Origin: an uncultured Mollicutes bacterium
Lineage (GTDB): Bacteria; Bacillota_I; Bacilli_A; RFN20; CAG-826
Direction of reading: 5' to 3'
NCBI GenBank assembly: GCA_900540365.1
Contig: UQFN01000007.1
Coordinates: forward strand, 24,004 to 88,003
Length of the DNA stretch: 64,000 bases
Positions within the stretch are counted from its first letter, which is position 1. The number at the start of each line of letters is the position of its first letter. Both the position numbers and the translations under genes were made by a program. Under the pieces are notes generated by a model that did no database searches, was not told the origin of the DNA, and saw only the letters and a list, made by a program, of their open reading frames with translations. This document shows positions 1-8,570 of this stretch, piece by piece.

Positions 1-1
1 A

Positions 2-1036
2 TGTACTGGTTTATTAATTTGTGGAATGGGGATAGATGACACAATTAATTATGGAATTGCAGTCGATTTAAACAATATTTTAGCAAGTGATTTACAAGTT
101 ACTTATCATTCAGGAGCAGTAAAAGGCGTTGGTTCTCAAAAATTATTAGAATTAACAGATGAAAATGGAGAGTTAATAATTGATAAAGCAGAAGAATTTA
201 GTATTATGCAAGTTACCGCTTCATTTAATGACAAAAATATTAATGCTAGTTTATATTATTTTGATAAGAGTGCAACTAATTTTAAATATGAAAAATGGGA
301 CGATCTTAATGGTGAAGGAATTGCGATAAATGAAAGCAAAGCTGAGGAATTAGGAGTAAATATAGGTGATACTATTAAATTTAGTGTTAACGGAACTGAA
401 TACTCTAAGCAAATTGTTGAAATTTTCTATACTTTTACTGTAAGTGGTCTATTTGTTTATACTGAAACACTTCCTGAATTAAGCAATACTAGAACAAATT
501 GTTGGATTACAGTAAAAGAAGGTCATAATGAAGATGAAGTCAAAGAAATTATTTTGAATAGTGGAATTAAAGAAGTTAATAGTGCATTAACAAAGACTGA
601 AAACCTTGCTCGTGTTGATGGCTATATGGCTAATGTTGAAACAATGACAGATACAATTAAAATATTTGCTATTGTTTTAGCAGTTATAGTTTTAATTAAT
701 TTATCAATTCTTAATTTTAGAGAAAGATTAAGAGATTATGCAACTTTGAAAGTATTAGGATATTCAAGATTTGAAATAGCTAGAAGTATGATTTATGAAG
801 GTATGCTGTTAACTACTGTCGGAAGTTTACTTGGAATGTGTATAGGATTACCATTAGAGATGGTAGTTTTAGATACTAATAAAACTCCTTTATTAAGTTG
901 GCAATACATTATTTATCCAAAAACTTATCTAATAGCCTTTTTATTAAGTTTTATTGTCGCTTTAGTTGTTAATTGCTTGATGACATATGGAATTAAGAAG
1001 ATTTCTATGAGCGAATCCTTAAAGAGTGTAGAATAA
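2..1036 (+). CDS. FtsX-type ABC transporter permease, C-terminal part (5' truncated by window edge)
   Basis: The reading frame is open from the first bases, so the gene starts left of the window. The visible part begins with the TGLLICGMGIDDTI segment that in FtsX/MacB-type permeases follows the periplasmic domain of the first repeat. About 190 extracytoplasmic residues follow, then three hydrophobic segments (roughly residues 212-232, 258-282 and 303-327 counted from the first in-frame ATG at 26). The cytoplasmic-loop motif RERLRDYATLKVLGYS lies between the first two, and the protein ends in ESLKSVE, a common ending in this family. Such permeases work with an LolD-like ATPase in export, lipoprotein or peptide-sensing systems; the ATPase would be outside the window. 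The family is clear, the substrate unknown. Confidence 0.85.
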   Translation, partial: CTGLLICGMGIDDTINYGIAVDLNNILASDLQVTYHSGAVKGVGSQKLLELTDENGELIIDKAEEFSIMQVTASFNDKNINASLYYFDKSATNFKYEKWDDLNGEGIAINESKAEELGVNIGDTIKFSVNGTEYSKQIVEIFYTFTVSGLFVYTETLPELSNTRTNCWITVKEGHNEDEVKEIILNSGIKEVNSALTKTENLARVDGYMANVETMTDTIKIFAIVLAVIVLINLSILNFRERLRDYATLKVLGYSRFEIARSMIYEGMLLTTVGSLLGMCIGLPLEMVVLDTNKTPLLSWQYIIYPKTYLIAFLLSFIVALVVNCLMTYGIKKISMSESLKSVE

Positions 1037-1075
1037 TTATTAATGAATAATATATAATTTAGTGGGTGGAAGTTT

Positions 1076-2191
1076 ATGGGAAAAAGCAAAATATTAAAAG
1101 ATAAAATTGAAGTTACTAGCTATGTTCCATTTATTTTGAGTGGACAATATGGTGATTTAGAAGAAGGCGCAATTGTTTCTTTTTTAACTAACGAACTTAG
1201 TTTAACGAGTCGTTTAAAAGTTTTTGAACGTGAAAAATTTAAAGTCAAAATTAATGGTAAGGTAGAGAACTATAAATTTCATGATTTAAAAAACAACCAA
1301 AAAGGTACTTTAAAGTCTTTACTTTATGGAGTGTATGATTTATTAGATTCTAATGTTAAAATTGAGCAATTTTATGGTTTTATATTAGAAGTAAACACAA
1401 ATATAACTTCTGGATGGGAGTTAAATTTATTAATTAATATTTTTAAATCAATTAACATTATTTATGGTTTAGAATATGATGATTTTGCTTTAGCTAGATT
1501 AGTTTTTGAAGTTTATAACAAATATTTTGGTAAGACATATCCATTATTAAATATAATGAGTTATTTCCAAAAAGATGTGACTCATATGGTACTTCGTAAT
1601 AATCACTTAACTATTGAAAGCGCTGAAAATGTTTTTGATCGTTATGGATTTCTTATGTTTGAAGATGGAATTCCTCAATCTTTTGAACAACAAAATATTA
1701 ATTTTGATAGCGAATATGCAATATTTAATAAGTTAAAAACATTTTTTAATAAAAAATTAAGTGAAATTACATTAAATGAATTATTTATGTATATTTATTC
1801 ACCTAATAGTATATTTAATGATAGTGAAAAATTGGTTATTACTCACTTTTATGAGGAAACAAAAAGAACAAGACAAATTCTTGAAAGTTTTAAAGACAAA
1901 GAAGTTACTACTAAATTATTTGATAATATGAATATGAGTTTTGTGGAACTTGGTGCTTATTTTGGTTTTAATAGAATTAATAAATTTTTAGAAGTTAGTG
2001 TTATTAAAGCTAGTTTTAAAAAACAATGTGCCTTAACTTTGTTAAATGAACAAAATTTTAATAAGTTTGTTTTTACAATATTAAAAGAAGATGTACATGA
2101 TTTATTTGAATATCTCAAAGGTTATAAATTTTTTAGTATCAAATCTTTATCAATAAATAAAGAGGGAATTCAAATATATCAAATTCTATAA
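1076..2191 (+). CDS. Divergent galactokinase/GHMP-kinase-like protein, catalytic motifs degenerate
   Basis: A 371-residue protein with the layout of galactokinase. An N-terminal segment (residues 16-31) sits where galactokinases carry R-V-N-L-I-G-E-H-T-D-Y. A segment at 108-118 occupies the place of the P-x-G-x-G-L-S-S-S phosphate loop. A helix-rich region resembles the segment after that loop, and a C-terminal half resembles the GHMP_C domain (HFYEETKRTRQ at about 260). The signature residues are missing: GEHTDY reads SGQYGDL, the glycine-serine loop reads TNITSGWELNL, and the catalytic-Asp region reads NIMSYFQ. It is therefore probably not an active sugar kinase and may have a sensing or structural role. 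A TATAAT box at 1053-1058 and a GGTGGA ribosome site precede the ATG. Family assignment rests on pattern similarity only. Confidence 0.45.
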   Translation: MGKSKILKDKIEVTSYVPFILSGQYGDLEEGAIVSFLTNELSLTSRLKVFEREKFKVKINGKVENYKFHDLKNNQKGTLKSLLYGVYDLLDSNVKIEQFYGFILEVNTNITSGWELNLLINIFKSINIIYGLEYDDFALARLVFEVYNKYFGKTYPLLNIMSYFQKDVTHMVLRNNHLTIESAENVFDRYGFLMFEDGIPQSFEQQNINFDSEYAIFNKLKTFFNKKLSEITLNELFMYIYSPNSIFNDSEKLVITHFYEETKRTRQILESFKDKEVTTKLFDNMNMSFVELGAYFGFNRINKFLEVSVIKASFKKQCALTLLNEQNFNKFVFTILKEDVHDLFEYLKGYKFFSIKSLSINKEGIQIYQIL

Positions 2192-2220
2192 AAATAGTTG
2201 ATTTTTAAAAGGTATTTAAT

Positions 2221-2249
2221 AAAAATAAGGACTTGTTGTCCTTATTTTT
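2221..2249. terminator. Bidirectional Rho-independent terminator
   Basis: A perfect 12-bp stem (AAAAATAAGGAC with GTCCTTATTTTT, loop TTGTT) with an A-run on one side and a T-run on the other lies between the convergent galactokinase-like and CYTH genes. The stop codon of the CYTH gene lies inside the stem. Confidence 0.85.
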
Positions 2250-2823
2250 TAATTGTTTCCATTGCTCTAACTTGCTTTGATTTTGCATTTTCGACAAAAT
2301 CAATATTTAGCTCTTCGCATCTTTCTTTTAAGGAATTTTTTGCTCTTTCTAAAGATGTTCCTTCAAGTTCTAATTCGTAATCAATTAATCCGTTGTAATA
2401 ATTTTTATCAATTGCAAATACTTCATTATCGCTGAAATTTTCAATTACAATACGTTCAGTTTTTAAAGTAGTTTGTATTTTTAATTTAGTTATATCAACG
2501 CCAAACATTAAAAGAAGATTTTTAATCGATCCATTAGGGAAAACACCATTATTTTTAAAATTATCAAATTCTTTTTCAGAAATACTTTCTTTTTTCTCTA
2601 ATAAACCTTCTTGCAAAGGAGCTTTCATATTTAAAACAAAAAAGTCTTTTTGTCTAATTCTTAAACCAATTCCGAATTGTTTTAATAATAAATCATCAGT
2701 ATCAATATAATAATTTAGCTGTGTAACTTTTTGTAATTCTTCTTTCTTATAAAATTTAAGAACACGATTATAATCATCTTCATTAATTAAAACTTTAGCT
2801 TCTATTTCAATGTTTGTTGCCAT
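2242..2823 (-). CDS. CYTH-domain protein (YjbK-like, triphosphate-binding)
   Basis: A 193-residue protein opening with the CYTH signature ExExK (EIEAK at residues 6-10). Charged strands typical of the triphosphate tunnel follow, including RIRQK near 55-60 and an ELELEGTS strand near 150. CYTH proteins hydrolyse or bind inorganic triphosphate, thiamine triphosphate or related polyphosphates in the cytoplasm. In Firmicutes the YjbK subgroup often lies near NAD kinase, and here nadK is divergent next door, which supports the subgroup. An AGGAG ribosome site precedes the ATG on the minus strand. The exact substrate cannot be read from sequence. Confidence 0.8.
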   Translation of the reverse strand: MATNIEIEAKVLINEDDYNRVLKFYKKEELQKVTQLNYYIDTDDLLLKQFGIGLRIRQKDFFVLNMKAPLQEGLLEKKESISEKEFDNFKNNGVFPNGSIKNLLLMFGVDITKLKIQTTLKTERIVIENFSDNEVFAIDKNYYNGLIDYELELEGTSLERAKNSLKERCEELNIDFVENAKSKQVRAMETIKK

Positions 2824-2845
2824 ATTTTATAATCTCCTTTAAATA

Positions 2846-2854
2846 TGATACAAT
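2846..2854 (+). promoter_or_regulatory. Extended -10 promoter of nadK
   Basis: TGATACAAT is a TGn-extended -10 element in the short gap between the divergent CYTH and nadK genes. No clear -35 is seen. Predicted start is near 2861, giving a leader of about 17 nt without a Shine-Dalgarno sequence. Confidence 0.5.
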
Positions 2855-2877
2855 AAACAAGGTTAAAATTAAAGAAT

Positions 2878-3660
2878 ATGAAACCTAGATTTTGTGTTGT
2901 TAATAAAGAAATTTCTAACTTAAAAATTACTAAAGAAGAAGTCATTAATGAAATTATTTCTTTAGGTTATGAGTTAGATGATAAAAATCCAGAAATTGTA
3001 ATTACACTTGGAGGAGATGGAACTTTTTTAAAAGCGTTTCATCAATATAACAAACAAAAGCCTCTTTTTGTTGGTATAAATGAAGGCAATTTAGGTTTTT
3101 TATGCGAATTTAGTATTAATGAATTAAACGAAGTTTACGAAATTTTAAAAAAACATGATTTTAGTTTAATAAAAGAAATTAATTTATTAAAACTTGAAGG
3201 ATTAAAAGAAACATATTTTGCTTTAAATGAATTTCGTATCGAATCAAATAATGGCGGTGCATTAGCTTTTGATGTAAAAATTGATAATGTTTATTTTGAA
3301 AAATTAAAAGCGGATGGTGTATGTTTTTCAACTGCTTTAGGTAGTACTGGAATAAATAAAAATATTAATGGTGCAGTAGTTGTTCCTACTTTGAATGTGT
3401 ATCAAATGAGCGAAAAAACTCCAATTAACAATAAACATTATTCATCTTTAAAAAGTTCATTAATTTTAACTAAAGATAATGTTGTTAGCTTAAATAATTT
3501 TAGTAATGACTCTTTTGTAATTTATTTTGATAATTGCTTTATTAATGTTTCAAATTTTTTAGATGTATTAACAATATCTTTATCGAATGAAAAAATTTCT
3601 ATTTTAAAAAATAGAAATTCTAACTATTTAGCAAAATTAAGCGATTCATTTATTAAATAA
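2878..3660 (+). CDS. nadK: NAD kinase
   Basis: A 260-residue protein that phosphorylates NAD to NADP in the cytoplasm. The catalytic GGDGTFL motif lies at about residues 44-50, with NEGNLGFL at about 70-77 and ADGVCFSTALGSTG at about 143-156, matching the conserved DG...STPTGSTAY region of the family. The usual PTGSTAYNKS reads ALGSTGINKN, a mild divergence. Length fits bacterial NadK. The ATG at 2878 is the first start after the divergent promoter. The last 8 nt overlap the convergent maf gene. Confidence 0.92.
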   Translation: MKPRFCVVNKEISNLKITKEEVINEIISLGYELDDKNPEIVITLGGDGTFLKAFHQYNKQKPLFVGINEGNLGFLCEFSINELNEVYEILKKHDFSLIKEINLLKLEGLKETYFALNEFRIESNNGGALAFDVKIDNVYFEKLKADGVCFSTALGSTGINKNINGAVVVPTLNVYQMSEKTPINNKHYSSLKSSLILTKDNVVSLNNFSNDSFVIYFDNCFINVSNFLDVLTISLSNEKISILKNRNSNYLAKLSDSFIK

Positions 3661-4213
3661 AGTTAAATTTTTTAAGTTGTTTTTTAATATAAAATAAAGG
3701 GAACCCCATTACATTATAATAATCACCCTTTATTTTTTTAATGATATGAAAATTTTTATCATCTTGAACAGCATATGCACCTGCTTTATCTAAAACATTT
3801 TCATTATTAATATAATTTGTAATAGTCTTATCATCTAATTTATTAAAATAAACATAACTTGTAACTTCTTTAAAATACGCTTTATTTTTATATAAGATAA
3901 CAACTCCAGTAACGACTTTATGTCGATTATTAGAAAGTTTATTTAAAATTTCTTTTGCGTTTTCTAAAGAAGTTGGTTTTCCAATAATTTCTTTTTTTAA
4001 TATAACTACTGTATCACTTGTTATTAATAAGTCGTTTTCGTTAATTTTGTCTTTAAGCGATAAAGCTTTATTAAAAGCTTCTTTTAAAGCATAATGTTTT
4101 TCTTTTTTAGAAATTAAAGATTCATTAAAATTAGGACTTAAAGTAATAAAATCCGTTGTTAAAGTTTTTAATAATTCAATTCTTCTAGGAGAAGTACTTC
4201 CAAGTATTAGCAT
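3653..4213 (-). CDS. maf: Maf-family nucleotide pyrophosphatase
   Basis: A 186-residue protein opening with LILGSTSPRRIELLK, the Maf signature. The SDTVVIL...IGKP region follows at about 65-80, and KAGAYAVQD appears near 140, where the family has its GGYgIQ-type motif. Maf proteins hydrolyse nucleoside triphosphates such as dTTP/UTP or modified pyrimidine nucleotides and act as house-cleaning enzymes linked to septation. The gene starts 1 nt after the RNase J stop, so it is translated as the second gene of a two-gene operon. Its 3' end overlaps nadK in antisense by 8 nt. Confidence 0.9.
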   Translation of the reverse strand: MLILGSTSPRRIELLKTLTTDFITLSPNFNESLISKKEKHYALKEAFNKALSLKDKINENDLLITSDTVVILKKEIIGKPTSLENAKEILNKLSNNRHKVVTGVVILYKNKAYFKEVTSYVYFNKLDDKTITNYINNENVLDKAGAYAVQDDKNFHIIKKIKGDYYNVMGFPLFYIKKQLKKFNFI

Positions 4214-4214
4214 A

Positions 4215-5900
4215 TTAATTTAAATTCATGATTAAAGGTATAATCATTGGATTACGTTGAGTTTTTCTAAAATAGTATTTTGAAACAACACTTCGAATAG
4301 TGTTTTTAATATCTCCAAAAGTAATATGATTATTTGTTTTAAACATTTCTCCTAAAGCTTCTTGAACTTGTATGGAAGCATGACGAGTGAGATGTTCTTC
4401 GTTAGCTCCATAACTAACAAATCCGACTGTAATAACTTTTGGTGGAGCCATAAGTTGATTGGTTTTACTATTTAAACAAATTAAAACACCAACCATACCA
4501 TCATCTTGAAGAATTTTACGATCACGAATAACTGCAGTTGAAACTCCATTTATGTCGTTTCCATCAATATAAACATCTTCAGCTGGAATTCTTTCCCCAT
4601 CACGTATTTTGTGGTTTTCTAAAATAATTGTATCTCCATTAGCTAAAACGAAAATATTTTCACTAGGAATACCAATTTGTTTTGCAACTTCAGCATGAAG
4701 TTTTAACATATGATATTCTCCATGAGCTGGCATGAAATATTTTGGATTAAATAATTTTATATTAAGAGCTAATTCTTTTCTTGAAGGGTGACCAGAAGAG
4801 TGAATTTCACTGAAAATACTATTTGTGATGACGTTTGCACCATATCTTGTTAGTAAGTTTACAACACGAGAAATACTTGCCCCATTTCCTGGAATAGGAG
4901 AAGAAGAGAATACAACGGTATCTCCTGGAACGATACGAATATTTTTAAAAGAACCATTTACAATTCTACTTAATGCGGCCATTGGTTCACCTTGGCTACC
5001 AGTACATAAAATAACCATTTCGTTGTCTCTACAAGAAGTGATATTATCAACGGTTTTTAATATTTCTGAAGGAATCTTAATATAGCCAAATTTCCTAGCG
5101 TATTCAATTGTATTAACCATACTTCTACCAACAACAATTAATTTTCGATGATGTGCGATTGTTGCTTCAACTATTTGTTGAATACGAGAAATATTACTGC
5201 TGAAAGTGGAAATTATTAATCTTCCTTGAGCTTTATCGAATATTTCGTTAATAGAATCAATAACATTTTTTTCACTTGGAGTCCAACCTGGTTTTTCAGC
5301 ATTAGTAGAATCAGCAAGTAAAAGGTCAACACCTTCAGTTCCAATACGAGCAATTTTGGCAAGTTCAATATCTGGTCCGATTGGAGTTAAATCTATTTTA
5401 AAATCGCCAGTTGTAACAATTCTACCTTCACTTGTATCTATACAAATTCCAAAAGAATCTGGAATGGAGTGAGTAACTCTAAAAAATGTTACTTCAAATT
5501 CTCCAGCAACAATTTTTGAATTTTGATCGTATTCTACAATTTTTACATTTTCTTTTACTTTTTTTTCTTCTAGTTTTTGTCTAATTAAGGCACAAGCTAA
5601 TTTTGGAGCATAAATTACTGGAATTTTAATTGCTTTAACTAAAAAAGGAATGGCACCTATATGATCTTCATGCCCGTGAGTAATAAATAAAGCTCTGATT
5701 TTATTTTGATTATTTTTTAAATGAGTATAGTTTGGAATAACATAATCTACCCCAACTAAATCGTCTTCAGGAAATTTAACACCGGCATCAATAATAATTA
5801 AATGACGATCACTTTCAATACAATATGTGTTTTTTCCAACTTCTCCAAGGCCACCAAGAGCATAAATTGAGATAGGATTATTTGCTATTTTTGACGCCAT
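4215..5900 (-). CDS. rnj: Ribonuclease J
   Basis: A 561-residue metallo-beta-lactamase/beta-CASP ribonuclease, the main 5'-3' exo- and endonuclease of Firmicutes mRNA turnover and rRNA processing. The zinc-binding HGHEDHIGAIPF motif lies at about residue 75, TTGDFKID at about 164, a beta-CASP domain with GSQGEP near 300, and HSSGHPSRKEL plus PAHGEYHML near 360-390. The start at 5900 is chosen because a GGAGGT ribosome site (5911-5916 on this strand) lies 10 nt upstream. An alternative ATG at 5918 would sit upstream of that site. It is followed directly by maf. Whether this is the J1 or J2 type cannot be decided here. Confidence 0.93.
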   Translation of the reverse strand: MASKIANNPISIYALGGLGEVGKNTYCIESDRHLIIIDAGVKFPEDDLVGVDYVIPNYTHLKNNQNKIRALFITHGHEDHIGAIPFLVKAIKIPVIYAPKLACALIRQKLEEKKVKENVKIVEYDQNSKIVAGEFEVTFFRVTHSIPDSFGICIDTSEGRIVTTGDFKIDLTPIGPDIELAKIARIGTEGVDLLLADSTNAEKPGWTPSEKNVIDSINEIFDKAQGRLIISTFSSNISRIQQIVEATIAHHRKLIVVGRSMVNTIEYARKFGYIKIPSEILKTVDNITSCRDNEMVILCTGSQGEPMAALSRIVNGSFKNIRIVPGDTVVFSSSPIPGNGASISRVVNLLTRYGANVITNSIFSEIHSSGHPSRKELALNIKLFNPKYFMPAHGEYHMLKLHAEVAKQIGIPSENIFVLANGDTIILENHKIRDGERIPAEDVYIDGNDINGVSTAVIRDRKILQDDGMVGVLICLNSKTNQLMAPPKVITVGFVSYGANEEHLTRHASIQVQEALGEMFKTNNHITFGDIKNTIRSVVSKYYFRKTQRNPMIIPLIMNLN

Positions 5901-5944
5901 ACAATAAATAACCTCCAATAAATTATTGTTATCAAATTTAAGTC

Positions 5945-5996
5945 AATTGCATTATATTAAATAAATTTTTTTAATACAAGCAAAACAAATGCAATT
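5945..5996. repeat. Inverted repeat upstream of yitT
   Basis: AATTGCAT at 5945-5952 and its complement ATGCAATT at 5989-5996 form 8-bp arms 36 nt apart in the divergent rnj/yitT gap. It could be a paired operator, but AT-rich chance similarity is not excluded. Confidence 0.3.
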
Positions 5997-6028
5997 TAAT
6001 GAACTTTTTTAGGCAGAATGTCTATATT

Positions 6029-6052
6029 ATATATTTAAAAATTTAAATATAT
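6029..6052. repeat. AT-rich palindrome in front of the yitT promoter
   Basis: ATATATTTAAA and TTTAAATATAT are 11-bp arms with an AA centre, ending 27 bp before the yitT -10 box, where an operator overlapping the -35 region would sit. Low sequence complexity limits confidence. Confidence 0.35.
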
Positions 6053-6079
6053 GTTGAGATAAAAAATATTTTTTACTAA

Positions 6080-6085
6080 TATTAT
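6080..6085 (+). promoter_or_regulatory. -10 element of yitT with leaderless geometry
   Basis: TATTAT ends 6 nt before the yitT ATG, and no ribosome-binding site is present. Transcription would start at or next to the ATG. Confidence 0.5.
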
Positions 6086-6090
6086 TTATC

Positions 6091-7173
6091 ATGTATAAGT
6101 TAATTAAATTAAAGAAAGATATTAAATATTATTTCTACGATCATCCTATTAAGAAAAATATTGCTGAAAATTTTTATATGTTATTAGTAACTGCTTTAAG
6201 TGGTTTAGTTTTTGCGTTTGGTTTTAATACTTTTATTCAACCAAATTTTCAAGCTATGTCACCTGAGATACTTAATGACGTAACAATTAAATATTTAGCG
6301 AGTTGTGGAGCAAGTGGAATCTCTCAATCTTTAAATGTAATTTTAAAATTATGTCGTTTAGAGTGGATAACAAATGAGATTAATTTCAATATTACTTATT
6401 GGTTATTTTACTTATTAGTAAACATTCCTTTATTCTTTTTAGGATTTTTTAGAGTAGGAAAGAAGTTTGCTATTTATTCTTTAATTAATGTATGTTTCGC
6501 ATCTTTATTTGGTATTTTATTAAAAAGTGAAGATCCTAACTTTTTAATTAATCAAATAAGTTCAAGACTTGCAACTGAAACAGTTGCAAGAGTTTTATTT
6601 GCTGGTATGTGTACAGGCTTAGCTAGTGCACTAGCTTATAAAATAGATTCTACTGCTGGAGGAACTGATATTATTGCTTTTTTTATTAGTGAAAAGAAAT
6701 CAGTTTTAATTGGAAAGCGGAGTGCCTTTTTTAACGTAATAATTGTTTCTGCCTATTCTATTTTAAGTTGCATCCATTTAGATCAAAACTTATTCCCTGA
6801 TGGTAGTGAATTTGCAAGTATTGAACCATCAATTGCCTTTATTACTTTCTTATTTACTTTACTTTATATGATAGTTGTAGCTTTTGTAGTTGATATTATT
6901 AACACAAAGAATAAAAAATATAATGTAGAAATTTTTACACCAAACTTTAATTTATCACAATCAATTATTGCTGCAGTTCCTCATGGCTGTACAATTATTG
7001 ATGGAAGAGGTGGTTATAGTGGCAAGCCTGTTTATATGATTCAGATTTCAGTTAGAAAAAGTGAAGTTAAACAAATTGTTAAATTAACTAAAGCAATTGA
7101 TCCTCATGCCTTTATTAATGTATGGCCGATGGAACAAGTATATGGAAAATTTTATAGAAATCCAATTAAATAA
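6091..7173 (+). CDS. YitT-family membrane protein (DUF161 + DUF2179)
   Basis: A 360-residue integral membrane protein. Five hydrophobic segments lie between about residues 25 and 275, with the family's glycine-rich GLASALAYKIDSTAGGTDIIA stretch (about 170-190). The C-terminal cytoplasmic DUF2179 domain contains HGCTIIDGRGGYSGK (about 298-312). YitT proteins are widespread in Firmicutes; their transport role is not settled. A TATTAT box sits 6 nt ahead of the ATG and no ribosome site is visible, which suggests a leaderless transcript. It is monocistronic, closed by a terminator at 7192-7217. Confidence 0.88.
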   Translation: MYKLIKLKKDIKYYFYDHPIKKNIAENFYMLLVTALSGLVFAFGFNTFIQPNFQAMSPEILNDVTIKYLASCGASGISQSLNVILKLCRLEWITNEINFNITYWLFYLLVNIPLFFLGFFRVGKKFAIYSLINVCFASLFGILLKSEDPNFLINQISSRLATETVARVLFAGMCTGLASALAYKIDSTAGGTDIIAFFISEKKSVLIGKRSAFFNVIIVSAYSILSCIHLDQNLFPDGSEFASIEPSIAFITFLFTLLYMIVVAFVVDIINTKNKKYNVEIFTPNFNLSQSIIAAVPHGCTIIDGRGGYSGKPVYMIQISVRKSEVKQIVKLTKAIDPHAFINVWPMEQVYGKFYRNPIK

Positions 7174-7191
7174 AGTCGTTAATTTATTAAA

Positions 7192-7217
7192 ATACCTTGC
7201 AAAACCCAGGTATTTTT
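7192..7217 (+). terminator. Rho-independent terminator of yitT
   Basis: A 6-bp stem (ATACCT with AGGTAT), a 10-nt loop and a T6 run. Confidence 0.65.
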
Positions 7218-7271
7218 TACTAATTTAAATAAATGAAAGTGAAATATATTAAACTTTTTTATTAAAATATC

Positions 7272-7277
7272 TATAAT
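7272..7277 (+). promoter_or_regulatory. Consensus -10 of the acyltransferase gene with leaderless geometry
   Basis: A perfect TATAAT ends 7 nt before the ATG at 7284, so the expected transcription start is the first base of the start codon. There is no Shine-Dalgarno sequence. Confidence 0.6.
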
Positions 7278-7283
7278 AACGTT

Positions 7284-8543
7284 ATGAAAAAGACATTAGA
7301 ACAAAAGCTGCATGAAAGACAAGTTCATAAACCTAATTTTATGTTATATAACTTTTTAGGATACTTATGGAAATATACAGTTGCTAAAAAATATCAAGTT
7401 GAAACAGAATTTATTGATAATCCTAAAAAAGAAAAAGGAGCATATATATTAGTAAGTAATCATGCAAGCCGTGCCGATTATATTTTTACGGCAGTTCCTT
7501 TATTACCACAAACTTTTAATTTCGTTGTTGGTTATAATGAGTTTTTTAGAAGTCATCTTGCACCTATTTTAAAGTTGTTACAAGAAATTCCTAAGAAAAA
7601 TTTTACCCCAGATTTATATCCAATTATGCAAATGAAAAAGATAGTAAGTAATGGTGGTAGGATTCAAATATTTTTAGAAGGAATGTCTTCTATAAGTGGA
7701 GGAAGTCAACCAATAGCTTTAGGTGGTGCTAAATTATTAAAATGGTTAAATGTACCGGTTTATGTTAGCAATATTAAAGGTGGATATTTAACTGCTCCTA
7801 AATATAATTTGACTGATCGCCCTGGAAAAGTTAAAGTTACTTTTAAAAAATTATTTTCTAGAGAGGATTTAGCTAAATATTCTATCGATGAAATGACCGA
7901 TATTTTAAATAAAGAAATTCATACTGATGATTATGCTTATAATGAAGTTGTTAAAACTTTTTATAAATCAAATCAAATAGCTTTAAATATAGATCAACTC
8001 CTTTATAAGTGCCCAAAATGTGGAGCTGAGTTTGAAATGACTAGCACTAACACATCTTTTAAATGCAAAAAATGTGGTAACGAAGTTGAAATGGATAATT
8101 ATTATACTTTAAAAGCTAAAGATAATAGTATAACTTTAAAAAATCCTAAAGTATGGTTTGATTATCAAAGAGAAGAAGTTAAAAAAGAAATTCAAGATGA
8201 GAATTTTTCTTTTGAAGAAGAAGTTAAAATTGGCTTTTTACCTAAATATAAATATTTGAAACATTTAGCTACAAGTATTATTGAAGGAAATGGTACTTTG
8301 CGAATTGATCATCAAGGAATTCATTTTAGGGGATATCGAAATAATAAAGAATTTAATTTTGATTTAGAGTTAAGTGAAACACCTACTTATGGAATGTGCA
8401 CAGATGCAACTAGATTTTATACTTTCTTAAAAGGTGGAGAATTTATTGAATTTTACCCAAGTAGAAATAGCGTTATAAAATGGTTATTAGTTACTGAAGA
8501 ACTTCATCGAATGCATGGAGGAGCTTGGCAAAATTATAAATAA
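7284..8543 (+). CDS. PlsC-like 1-acyl-glycerol-phosphate acyltransferase with zinc ribbon
   Basis: A 419-residue protein. The acyltransferase H(x)4D motif is present as NHASRAD (H60, D65), with FLEGMSSISGG (about 131-141) in the place of the FPEGTRS substrate motif. Members acylate lysophosphatidic acid to phosphatidic acid at the membrane. Unusually, after the acyltransferase domain there is a treble-clef/zinc-ribbon pattern with two CxxC pairs (C243, C246, C261, C264), then about 150 residues of unknown fold. The usual PlsC is about 200-250 residues, so nearly half of this protein is extra. No transmembrane anchor is obvious. An alternative role is acyl transfer to another lipid or glycolipid acceptor. 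Confidence 0.75.
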   Translation: MKKTLEQKLHERQVHKPNFMLYNFLGYLWKYTVAKKYQVETEFIDNPKKEKGAYILVSNHASRADYIFTAVPLLPQTFNFVVGYNEFFRSHLAPILKLLQEIPKKNFTPDLYPIMQMKKIVSNGGRIQIFLEGMSSISGGSQPIALGGAKLLKWLNVPVYVSNIKGGYLTAPKYNLTDRPGKVKVTFKKLFSREDLAKYSIDEMTDILNKEIHTDDYAYNEVVKTFYKSNQIALNIDQLLYKCPKCGAEFEMTSTNTSFKCKKCGNEVEMDNYYTLKAKDNSITLKNPKVWFDYQREEVKKEIQDENFSFEEEVKIGFLPKYKYLKHLATSIIEGNGTLRIDHQGIHFRGYRNNKEFNFDLELSETPTYGMCTDATRFYTFLKGGEFIEFYPSRNSVIKWLLVTEELHRMHGGAWQNYK

Positions 8544-8570
8544 AAATGTGCTATAATGAGCACATTTTTT
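8542..8570. terminator. Bidirectional terminator between acyltransferase and def
   Basis: An 11-bp stem AAAAATGTGCT / AGCACATTTTT with a 6-nt loop and A/T tails on both sides lies between two convergent genes. Confidence 0.85.

Noticed and set aside
4825..5085. Plus-strand open frame inside rnj
   Set aside because: It is antisense to a strongly conserved part of RNase J and has no family similarity.
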